The notes below the pieces were generated by a model. It saw only the letters and a list, made by a program, of their open reading frames with translations, was not told the origin of the DNA and did no database searches. This document shows positions 26,001 to 55,993 of a stretch of 64,000 nucleotides of DNA, in pieces; position 1 is the first letter of the stretch; every line of letters starts with the position of its first letter. A program made the position numbers and the translations under genes. Source of the stretch: Phoebastria nigripes (Eukaryota > Chordata > Aves > Procellariiformes > Diomedeidae); the NCBI GenBank assembly GCA_035582835.1, contig JAYKAV010003044.1, positions 4,989,037 to 5,053,036 of the forward strand, given 5' to 3'.

Positions 26001-28190
26001 CAAACAAGGTTACAGCCTGGAGAACTCTGTTCCAATTTCCCAAGGCAAAAGGGAAGATGAAAGTGGGGTGGTGCAGGAGTATTAATCTATGCAGAGCTTG
26101 CTTCATGTAAAAACTGTCACACTGGATCAGATCTAAGGTCCAACTAGTAGAGCATTCTGAATTTAGCAATGGGAAGGGGAGAGGCTGGGTAAACAAAGTA
26201 TTAGAGACAGTGCAAGTCCAGAGTTATTCTTCCTTTGGCGTATCCGCTCCAGGTTCTGTTGGAAAAATCCCTCTACGTCGGGAGATAATCAGTGAGTTTG
26301 GAAAGACAAGGTANTGAGCAACTCAAATTTGACATTGTAGTGCTAATAGCTTAGACAGGTACTTCATATCTGATGGGATGTGGCATCAGGTAGAAATCCT
26401 CAGCAGAAGGAAGCAGTTGGGCCATTGCGGTGTCTTCCATCTCTGCTGGTCAGTAGAGTCGTGGTAGTTTGCTGCTTTTGTTGCCATTGGGAAAGGCTGA
26501 GGTAGCAGATATTCTAGAAACTTGCTGGTTTTATTGTTAATGAGCAGAAGAGGAGGCAAGCTTGTTTTGCTTTATTCAAACTTGTAAACCTTGCCTCCTC
26601 CCACTTTTACTTCCCTCCCTCTTAAGGCACATGGGTGGTTTTGTGGTCTCTGTATCCGGTCTCTGTGTGATACAGCATGTGCGCTGAGGAAGCAGGACAG
26701 ATAAAACATAGCTCGTATTTCTGGGAATCCTTACCTCACTGCTGATGGGGAAGTGGTGTGCTCCCAGGCTCTGGCAGATAAGATGCTGGGCTTCTTGTCA
26801 TATTGAAGCATAGGGCTGGCTCATGAGAAGCTGCCAGCAGGACTTCATGATTTGGGAGACCCAAATCTTCAGCAGCATGTTGCTCAGTTTCTTTCTAAGT
26901 TTGTACACTGACAGCTGCAAAGCTGTATTTTAAGCTGTGAATGAGCAAATTTTCTACTGGTTTCATGGGCTGAGGATAAGCGATACCGTTAGAATTGCTN
27001 AGGGCACGTGCAGGCCTGAATGTAGAACCAGCAAAGAGTCAGACTGGCAGGAGGCTGAAGCCTTGGTTTCCACAGCAGCTACGAGCCATGGCTATGTGAG
27101 CACCCTCCAGGCTGTACTGCTGGCATATTTCTCTGCTGACCTGGTGGAAAAACTCTCTGGTAAGTGAGAGGGAATTTAGGTGAGCTGGTTTCTCTGCTGA
27201 GGTGGTCGAAGGGACTTAGAGCCACTTCTCTGTCTCTTGCTAGGAGCTAATGCTAACAGCTCCAAGCTCTTCCTGCACGTGGGGACACCGCACTCTGCTG
27301 CCTGTCATCTGTGGAGGAGACTGGAGTTTTGTACTGCTGCAGTATTTTGCTTGTGGGCAAATGGATGGAGCGTAAGGGTTTCTCTGACTTCGGTATTACA
27401 TGTCTTTAAGAAAGAAACCGTACGACGGGCTTCTGCTGAATGCCTTTTGGTTTAGCTGTTCATGTGTGCACTTATCCTGTGTTTGAAAACAACAGTTTGT
27501 ACCTGATAGCATTCAGATTCTTTTTCTCTTATTTGCGTTCTTTGGATGTACTGAGAATAAATTGTAGAGCCCTGCCAAGTGAAAGGATGCAGATGGAATT
27601 AACAAACCTATTTTGATTGCCTCGGCCTTAGATTTCATTTTTCCTGTACTTGTAGAGGGGGGATATACAGTGGAGTATTATTTGTTTGTGTGTATAAAAA
27701 TGCATGCATACTCAGAACCNGCAACAACTCTTTCTCCCTCTTGCAGACTGGAACTGAGCTCTGGAAAAACAAAGTGGAGCTTGGAGCATGTGGCCTGAGG
27801 ATTGCCTTACAAAGCCAGGGGTAGGGACTCATTGTTTCTGTTGGCTGCTTGGTNGTAGATGAGCTATCGGGACAAGTGCCTTTGTTCTCAAGTGAACGTA
27901 GTTCTTTAATTTCTTTGTCAAANACAGATGTAGATGTTAATCCCAGTCTAGAAGAGATTAAGAAAGGGTTGCATTGAAATAGAAGCAAATTCTATAGCAA
28001 GAACACCTCTGTGGCTTAAAGGCACTGGACTGGGAATTTGACTAAGGTGCATATTTTCCTGAGCTATGAGGATGTGCTAACCTTCCTTTCTTTGGGTCCT
28101 TTTGCGCATTAACTTTCTACGGAGCCCAGCACAGATCTGAGGAGATATTACGTAGTCAACAGCAACAGACTTTTTTCCCTTTTCTTGCAG
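20070..28190. other. Non-coding region between CpG island and first coding exon
   Basis: I see no protein-coding exon here. It is probably 5' intron of PIK3CD if the island is its promoter. One or more untranslated exons may be hidden in it. A strong donor-like site (CTCTCTG followed by GTAAGTGAG) occurs near 27154-27168, but with no acceptor or conservation evidence it cannot be called an exon. A CR1-like fragment lies at about 26115-26185. Confidence 0.55.
26115..26185 (+). mobile_element. Decayed CR1-like LINE fragment
   Basis: The segment reads like the amniote CR1-family motif 'actgg-tcaga-c-aaggtcca-ctag', here with about 20-25 per cent mismatch, followed by a decayed extension. This motif is very common in turtles and crocodilians and persists as old fragments in birds. 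It has no coding capacity. The assignment is from memory of the consensus. Confidence 0.5.
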
Positions 28191-28213
28191 GTGGTAGCTA
28201 AGAAGTGAGCAGG
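28191..28213 (+). other. PIK3CD: PIK3CD 5' untranslated part of first coding exon
   Basis: A pyrimidine-rich tract ending TTTTCTTGCAG precedes this 23-base leader, so the start codon lies in an internal exon and at least one untranslated exon must lie upstream. The leader contains TAA at 28199-28201, in frame with the start codon, which rules out an N-terminal extension. Confidence 0.85.
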
Positions 28214-48064
<19,851 letters not shown>

Positions 48065-48291
48065 AGCAACATCAGCCTGCACACTTGCTCCAAGAGAATG
48101 TAATACCTGCACTGAGTCCAGCAATTGTAGACAGGTTTTTAAAGACTGATGAATGTTGCCATTTTGAAGATCCCCCACCTGCGTTCCCAGAGATCAGACG
48201 TTTCTGCATGACTGAAAAATTGTCGGACTGTCATCAGCCACATAATCACGTCTGCCGTAGATCTTTGGGGGACGAGGGAGAGATGTGAGGC

Positions 48292-48297
48292 AATAAA
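48292..48297 (+). terminator. PIK3CD: Proximal polyadenylation signal AATAAA for PIK3CD
   Basis: First canonical AATAAA, 228 bases after the stop codon. Use would give a very short 3' untranslated region. Confidence 0.5.
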
Positions 48298-50075
48298 ATT
48301 ACTGCATACAGTGAACGGTAGGTAGAGGTACTGAACCCTTAAGAACTTGTTAAAGCTTCAAATACATCTTCTAATGGAAGAGTTCAGGCAGTTGTAACAT
48401 CCTTCCAGTGTGTTAATGTGTATATTTCTATTTTCTTGAAAATTTAGCTGAACACTGAGAACCTACTATCCCTGTAACTCTTACGCTATAGCCCATCTTC
48501 TAGGTCCCCACCTTTACAGCTCAGAGGCATTAACTTCACCAGGTGATTGCTCCTCCTACCCTGTTTCAGCGTACACCCCAAGCTAGGTCAGCTTAAATCA
48601 ACCACTGAAGCTGCCTCGGACAAAGTGTTTTATGCTGCATTGTAACAGGGTAAAAATATCCATGCTGTCCTATTACTTTCTCTCTGCTACAGAGGCCGAA
48701 GTGTTGTGAAACTGAACGGGAACCCATCTATTGCTGTCAAAAACAAACAATGCCACAAGAACAGGCTTGGGTTGGCCAATGGGTTAGGTATTTTTGTTTG
48801 CTTTCTTAAGTCAGGCTTTAGTTGAGCCTCGAGCAATTCCTGGGTTTCTGCGTTTATTCTGTTTTTAAGCCTGAAAACAGCGAGACTGCGTTTTCAAAGT
48901 TGGCATGTAACGTTGGTTGCTACCTGTACCTCCTGCCGGGGGTACATTAGAGCTGGTTTTGCCACCTGGTTTCCCTGTAATACGTGCATGCAGGGCGCTG
49001 GCCTACACCTACGTAATCACTGGGATACAGCACTGTAATTCCAGTGTCAGCTGGGACAGATAGTACTGTTCTGTGCCCGCGTTCTTTGGCCAGTCTGCCT
49101 TCCTGCGTAAGGATAGAGGAGTGCCAGATGAGTGGGGTTAACACCGAAACGCTTACTTACAGCAAGTTGCGGCTCAACTCTCATCTTCTTACAAATTTAT
49201 TCCCTGTTCCTTTCCGCGCTTTTCCTCCTCTCAACCACGGTACACGACTCCTTGACTGTTATGAGAGCTGGCGTGCAAAGACTGTGTGTCTGTATGGGGG
49301 TTCAGCCAGAGAGCAAGCTGCGGTCATCTGTGCTGGTACCTAAATCAGGACAAACTGGCTACTCCAGCCTCCTCCTGTTCTCACTGCTGCCTGCCTCTCC
49401 TTCCCAAGCAGAATCTGTCCCATCTCCCACAAGGTGCTGTAATCAATCACGTATTTCTACTCGTATNGTATTTTTGCCCCCAGCTAGCGTCCTCACCTGG
49501 TGAGCAGTGCTGAGCACTGGTGTTGCACAGGGACAGATGAAGAGGAGCCACTGCTCCCGCTCCGTGCCTCACACGAGCACAGCGAGGTGCCTCAAGCAGG
49601 CTGCAGCCTGTGGGTCGTACTGGAGGATAGGTGGAGTAGCCTGGTTCGTACCTGCTTCCTTCAGCAGTTCCCTGGGGTGCTTCCTTCCATTTCCCCATGT
49701 TCTCCACACCATCAGGTTCCTACGGAGGTGCTGGCATTTCTGCCTTTTAAAGAACAGCATAGTCTAATTTTCAAGACACCCCTGAAGCTGAATCCTGTAT
49801 TTGATTTGTATGCCCTTAACTAGGTCGAGCAATTTTCTTTTACTCACAGAACTGTTTTTTAAACTCTTTTACTGACTCTTACTTACGTAGGTAAAAAAAA
49901 AAAATACAGGCATTTCAGATCCTGTGACAAGTTCCTGGTTCTCAAGTGACAAGAGATACACCTATTGTCAAATGATGGACTACTCTCTCATGTAAATTTA
50001 GCTTTCATGTCTGGTTTAAAATTCCCACAAAACCAGCAAGTTTAGGACAGAGACTGAACTGGCCTGTTTATTCTT

Positions 50076-50081
50076 AATAAA
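50076..50081 (+). terminator. Possible polyadenylation signal AATAAA
   Basis: Canonical hexamer about 2 kb after the PIK3CD stop, close to the length of the human 3' untranslated region as I recall it. A second AATAAA lies at 50416-50421. Confidence 0.35.
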
Positions 50082-51465
50082 TCTTCCCTGTCATGGGATA
50101 AATTTGATTTTGATAGTATTTTTTGCATCCAGCACATAGGTACAACTCATTCCTGACTTTTGTCTCTTTTTAATACTTTAAAGTCAGGTACCTCTGTACT
50201 TTAAAATTAAAGGAATGCTGCCCTATACTGGCTGTTTAAGTCCACCTTTTTTTTTTTTGTTTGTTTTTAGAGGACAAGTTCAAATATATTTGTTCTTCAT
50301 CAGCTGCATAGCTAAGTTAACACTGCCTTAAAAAAGTAACTTCTACCCTAAGTAGAAATGAATAGTAGTAGGTAATAGCTAGGTTTGGTCAGTGAATGGA
50401 ATATGAAACACCTTTAATAAACCCTTCCCTCATTACCTTTACATACAAACAGATGCTAGCAGATTATGATTTAGTGTTATGCTGTTGCTAATTTAAATTC
50501 TGATTTAAAGTACTTTCTTTTCATAAAAGATGTTCTGCTATAAAGTCTATTCTATACTGTTTTGTATATATTAATATAACCCAGGTTGCCTCTCATAGAG
50601 CACCAGTTTCTAGAAGCAGCAGCGATACAGAAGACAACTCATTTTAACTTTATATAACACTTGGAAATCCCCCTTTTCTACACCTTTCAAATGATACCGT
50701 ATGTGACTGAGAAGCAGCCAGAGTATTTCAAGATAGAATGGCACGTACCCTTCCAAGTGATCCAAATTACTTATTAACACATTCCTCCGTAACAGTTCTT
50801 CAGCATATTGTTTAACAACAAGTAATACTGAAAGAATGTTTGCAGCAAGTAATTGTTTTTGCTGTACTTGCTCTGTGTTACAGACCCCAGTTTGCTAGAC
50901 CTGAAAGCTAGCTTCATGTCTTCCCATAACTATGCATTTGACCATAACACTAGGAAAACAACAGTGGATAAATGTGTACAAACCGACCTGCAGGCAACAA
51001 AACACCACCTCGACTGGAGCCAGCTCTAGAACTGCTGCTGCTTCTAGAGATGAGACTAAACGAAACTGCCTCTAGTCTTTGAGTCTTGTCCTCTGTGAAA
51101 GATAAGCTCTCTGCAATATGCTAGAAATTACTCTCGCTGATGTGGTTCTCCTGAGTCTAGAATATTACTCACAGTTTTCTTGAGCTGAACAGCAGCTAGT
51201 GGTCTCAGGGTTCAGATTAAATCTTAAAACAGTGAATCCATATTTGCAGTTAGTAGTATTACGAAACTTGAACTGGTCAAATTATGAGAATAAACCATCA
51301 GACACTTTTTTTTTTTTTTAGCTGTTTTAAGTATTATAAGAATAATATTCCTTTCCTGTGCCAGATTACATAGCCTCATGCTTCACAGGCTAGGAGGGTG
51401 CTGGGTGTCACAATTTGAATTAGGAGTAGGGAGATGCTTGTATCTCTCACATCCAATTAAAAAAA

Positions 51466-51600
51466 NNNNNNNNNNNNNNNNNNNNNNNNNNNNNNNNNNN
51501 NNNNNNNNNNNNNNNNNNNNNNNNNNNNNNNNNNNNNNNNNNNNNNNNNNNNNNNNNNNNNNNNNNNNNNNNNNNNNNNNNNNNNNNNNNNNNNNNNNNN
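51466..51600. other. Assembly gap (run of N)
   Basis: 135 undetermined bases between a poly(A) stretch and a poly(C) stretch, so the gap probably reflects a low-complexity region that could not be assembled. Confidence 0.99.
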
Positions 51601-51876
51601 CCCCCCCGCCCCAGGAAAAACAGGTCACATGATGCTACTTCCCAGTTAATATGCAGGACTAATGCACCCAACGCACACTGGTAAGCATCCTTCTGCATCA
51701 ACCCTTTGTGTCACCCAGCCTCTAGGATGATGCTTTGACAAGGTTCCCCCATTGTTCTCTTTGATGCCATCTTTTGTAATTCTTTGAGGTTTTTTTTAAA
51801 AGAGATGTATTTGTGGAGACCAAGCATTCTGCACCCAAGCTTAACGGGATACATAGAAAATTTGCCACAATCACAG

Positions 51877-51882
51877 AATAAA
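51877..51882 (+). terminator. Possible polyadenylation signal AATAAA
   Basis: Canonical hexamer in the distal part of the putative PIK3CD 3' untranslated region. Another lies at 52595-52600. Confidence 0.3.
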
Positions 51883-53161
51883 GTTACCTTGGCAAGGATC
51901 CTGCTGACATACTAAATAGGAAGTGCAAAAAGGAAAACAGAAGCCCACTCCATCTCTAACAGTTGTTTTGATATTAGAAGAAAATAGCGCAGGATTGGGA
52001 GCTCTTTGCATGCTAATCAGGGAGAAAACAGTACTGCACCCATCCAAATCACTGCTCCCTCAGCAGGGAGAGGCAGGCATTTACGACCTCTTTGTGTTCC
52101 CTCCCTTGGGGTGGTACGCCCAGACTCTCTTTGCTTGCAGAGTTCCTTGTGGCCACACAACTTTGCTCCATTTTAGAGAACAGATAACATTGCTATTGCC
52201 TTCCTTATTAAACTCATTTACAGAGCAAAAAGTGTGCAAAAATAGCAGGCCACATGCAAGCCGAGATGCACCGAAACCACAACAACCTAATCAGCAGTTT
52301 GTACGTTCTTGTGGAAGGGAAGAAACGTACTACAATTCTGTAAATGTGAAAGCAATTCTCTTACATTGCCACAAACTGATAATCCAGGATCCTGCCTGTC
52401 ATACTGCGGCAAGGCAGTCTTAGCTAGTAGTTTCCTTAGTCGCTCTTAGGTACTTGCTTTGCAGGCTTCACAGCAGTTCATACCTTCAGCCGTCGTTTTG
52501 GTAGTGTTTCCAGAAAACTCGGGCCCTAATACAGTTTTACAAAAGTACAAAGCAGCAGTGGCTCACGTCATCCGTCCTTCAATTTTAGAAGTGCAATAAA
52601 ACAAAGTTGTATCAGCGTAAACTGCAGGAACTGAGCAATTCCAAAGGTGTTTCTCAATCCAGCACAGTTTTACAGAGAGGTTACTTAGTCTAGAAAATTG
52701 ACTTACCTACAAGAAGTAAAAGTATCAATGAGCCATCAAGTGGACCTTCCTCCTTGTACGCCGCTGGAATAGCATCTTGAATGAAAGTCTGATGGCTGTA
52801 TCGGGTCAGCAAAGAGCCTCTGACTCCAAATTTACAAAGCAGCAGCTCACGTGATAGTTTTCAGCAAGTTGAATTGTACTGAAGATTGAAACTTAAATCA
52901 CTTTCAAAAATATTACATTTCACTATAAATAAGTACCTTCTGATTTTATAAATATGCTCAAAGTGGTACCCCTTTCTATTTCTATTTATTTAGAGATGTT
53001 TCTGTGATTATTTTTTTGAACTCTGTACAAACTGATTGTGCTTATTCTGTTGCCTTTGAAAAAAGAAGTATTTTTTTAAGCCAAACCATGGTTCTGTAAG
53101 AAGAGAATGTTTACATGTTTAACTTCTCAGTTGCTTCAGGTACATGTTTTGTAAGTTAAAA

Positions 53162-53167
53162 AATAAA
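53162..53167 (+). terminator. Most distal plus-strand polyadenylation signal AATAAA
   Basis: Last plus-strand AATAAA before the minus-strand signal of CLSTN1. The 250 bases before it are rich in A/T with TTTATT and ATTTTTTT motifs, as in terminal 3' untranslated sequence. Assignment to PIK3CD is inferred. Confidence 0.4.
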
Positions 53168-53347
53168 AAAAAGATTGATAAATGGTACACACATGCGGCC
53201 AAAGTCCTTCTATGCTCAAGAGATCAACGAAAACAAAACCCTTCTACTGCCAGCAGCAGAGGCAAATTAACACACAGTTAATATAACTGGATTCAACTTT
53301 GTTCCATTCAGTAAGAAATAAATGCAAACAACCTTTAGAACCAGAAA

Positions 53348-53353
53348 TTTATT
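53348..53353 (-). terminator. CLSTN1: Polyadenylation signal AATAAA for CLSTN1 (minus strand)
   Basis: TTTATT on the plus strand reads AATAAA on the minus strand. It is the most distal such signal before the PIK3CD side begins, about 180 bases from the last plus-strand AATAAA. Confidence 0.5.
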
Positions 53354-54858
53354 GTAGCTTATAGACTTTCCAAACTGACCTGTTACCAATATACACATCT
53401 GAAAAGTCATACCCACAGTGGCTACAAACTGCATCAGGACGTTACAACCTTTCAGTATTACCATTAAGTCATGATCAGTTTTGGTCTAAAANACAGCAGC
53501 TACAGCAACAGTATATGGAAGGGTAAGTCTTCTACACATTAACACAGGACAACTGTCAGACATAAGTTAAAAGTTTCCCAGTTTACTTAAAACTAGCAGT
53601 TATATTACCACGTAAGTAGTCAAAACCATTTCCCCATTTTAGAAATCTAAAATTTTACATAAAAAAAAACAACCCCAAAAAACAGTAAGCTAGTTGTGTG
53701 GGTTCTCTCCCCTGCTTCCAGGTCCATCTACTATTGTAAAAGGCACTCCACAGCCAAGCGTTACCCCAGATAAAACCCACCATTAGATCCCATTACACAC
53801 ATCGCTAGGTGAGAATAGGTCTGCTCTGAAAATCAAAACTATAGAAACATTTGGATCCATCTTCATCTTTTCTCTCTTTGAATTACAGCCCTTTCTGCCC
53901 CACCCTTTGGCTTGCTTGTTGCTCCTCTAGCACGCTTACCCAGTGCGCCATTTCCCTGCTGTGTACCGTCAGCCACTAACTGGTCTGCTCGGAGATGGGT
54001 GCTCTGTGCACCGAGAACATAGGCAGACTACACACGCGATCAAAAACTGGAACTTTGCTTACCGTGCTGGAGCGAACGGAGTCCTAGTCTCCTGTTACAA
54101 GCAAAACAAGTTACTCTTTTTAATCCACCTCCAACCGTAAAAATCAAGTAAGCAGATATTCATTATTCAAGGCTCTGCATAAGACCGAATAAAGTTAAAC
54201 AAACAAGACCTGCCTTACAAAAAAACCAGCACTCTCCACCATGGGGTCATAACTTACTTTTCGTACCTTTCAGCTATTTCTTTAGAACTAAAGTCCTTTG
54301 CAATTCCAAGTTTGAACTTTGATCAGAAACAACCAAAATCATCTGGACTTGGAATAATATTAACGCGATTCCCAAGGTTTTCTGGTTGGATAATTTATGC
54401 TATAGTTTTCACCAGCAGGAAAACACAATTACTAAGTGTAAACAAAGGCTTAATACACCAACAGTCCAAGTTAACTGTACAAGGGGCTACAGGGAATGAG
54501 CAGGAGTGTGTTTAAGAGAAATGGTATCAGCTATGCCCCAAACCCTCCCACTACCAAATTAAGAAAAACTGAACAGCCAAAAAAACCAAAATACCTATCA
54601 ACGTAGACTGGTAGCCAAGGTGCACAGGTACGCAGGTCTCAGGCTTTCCAGCTTCAGCTACCAACGTAACAATCAATCAACTAAATGAATAATCCACCCT
54701 GTCAGCAGTATGAACAGACCATCATTGTACTACAGGCAGCCTCACTGTAATTAATAGGAGCTGTGGCAACACACCACAGCAACAGCACACTAATTTGCCC
54801 ACCATCCAAGTAGTGTTTCTTCCCAATAACTTAAAAGCTCTTATGCCAAGACTTAATT

Positions 54859-54903
54859 GGAGGGGGGGGGAGAAAAGGAAAAAGAAAGGGGGGGGGGAAA
54901 AAC
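54859..54903. repeat. G/A low-complexity tract
   Basis: Two G homopolymers (9 and 10 bases) separated by an A-rich purine stretch; in the CLSTN1 RNA sense this is a pyrimidine tract. Confidence 0.85.
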
Positions 54904-55684
54904 AAACAACTGTATTGCACAGGGCAGCTGAACCTCTGCAGAGGTTCCTAAAGCCCTTACAGTTTCTCACAAGCTTGTCTGTTCCCTCTGCAAAAATAAA
55001 GGAGATTGAAGAAAAGGAAAGAAAAATTAAAGAAAAAACAGAGCGGGGCATGAGCGCACATGGCAGTCAAGGCCAATGACACTGTATTACTGAAACATCT
55101 ACACTAGATAACTGTGCCCGTGCTCCTGCTGCAGTAGTATGAGACTTGTAATATTTCATGCTTCATGATTTTTCACTTTAGCATGTTTTAAACCCCAATC
55201 CCTGTTTTCACTACCACAAATGACATAATTACATAATTCCAATATATTTACAAAATATTAAAAAGTCTGTTAATCTTCTACATATTAACCTCATTCTGCC
55301 ACTTTACACATGCACTAATTTGGGGAAAAAAANTTAAAAGAAATCAACAGGCTGAAATGAGCAGCTTTACCCTTTGTCAACAAGCAATCTTTGCATCTTT
55401 TAAAAAGAGAAAAAGGAACAAAGCCAAGTTTGTTTCACTGAGCAAAAAAAGACAGTTCAGAAATTCATGTGCAATGGCTACAGATCTGTAGAGTCACTTA
55501 GCTGAGATGACATGAAGAAAAAAGTGCAAGGTGGTTCCTCACATAGCGTAAAAAAAAATCCAGTCACTGAGGCATGGCTGCAGGAAAAGAGGTGCTAACT
55601 ACAATTCTAGGAATAGCATCAGGAACTAGCTGACATAACACAAACACCGGGATGTGTGTGGGTTGAATCTACTGGCCAGAATGA

Positions 55685-55710
55685 TTTTTTTTTTTTTTTT
55701 TTTTTTTTTT
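55685..55710. repeat. Poly(T) run, 26 bases (poly(A) in CLSTN1 sense)
   Basis: Homopolymer about 90 bases downstream of the CLSTN1 stop codon, within the 3' untranslated region. Internal A tracts like this can cause false oligo(dT) priming in cDNA data. Confidence 0.9.
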
Positions 55711-55798
55711 AAACCACCATGAATCCTTGGTAACAATGGAGTGTATTACAGTGGAGTCTTCTAGAGCAGAAACATAAAGACAAAGGGAACAGCTAGAA

Positions 55799-55993
55799 TC
55801 AATAACTGAGGGTAGAGTCATCCCATTCCAGCTGTTGCTGTCTATTAACATTCTGTTGGTCCTCCTCTTGCTCTCCTTCTTCCTCCTCACTGCTTTCGGA
55901 CTCTGCACTAGTGATGTCNTCTTCTTCACCATCTTCACTTTCTTCTTCCTCTTCCTCCTCTTCCTCTTCACTGCTGTGTTGATCCTCATAAGT
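55799..55993 (-). CDS. CLSTN1: CLSTN1 last coding exon: acidic tail and second WDDS motif
   Basis: Acceptor TTCTGTCTTAACAG; stop TGA at 55799-55801. It encodes 64 residues: TYEDQHSS, ten consecutive glutamates, a serine/glutamate-rich stretch and LEWDDSTLSY. The N at 55919 falls in the third base of a GAN codon, so the residue is Asp or Glu. The glutamate run is coded by mixed GAA/GAG. Confidence 0.97.
   Translation of the reverse strand, partial: TYEDQHSSEEEEEEEEEESEDGEEXDITSAESESSEEEEGEQEEDQQNVNRQQQLEWDDSTLSY

Larger units (their letters stand above)
48065..53180 (+). other. PIK3CD: PIK3CD 3' untranslated region (extent uncertain)
   Basis: No coding exon is visible after the PIK3CD stop until the CLSTN1 exons on the other strand. 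The stretch is A/T-rich towards its right half and has six plus-strand AATAAA signals, so the transcript could end anywhere from about 48315 to about 53190. The first ~250 bases are certainly untranslated region; the outer limit is inferred. It includes an assembly gap. Confidence 0.5.
53330..55798 (-). other. CLSTN1: CLSTN1 3' untranslated region
   Basis: Everything between the CLSTN1 stop codon and the minus-strand AATAAA near 53350 lacks a coding exon and is A/T-rich. Its length, about 2.4 kb, is in the range I recall for human CLSTN1. It includes purine/G tracts (about 54862-54897) and a poly(A) tract in the RNA sense at 55685-55710. Confidence 0.65.

Noticed and set aside
51923..52423. 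166-codon plus-strand open frame between the two genes
   Set aside because: The composition looks random and no domain is visible. It lies in the putative PIK3CD 3' untranslated region, where single-exon coding is unlikely.
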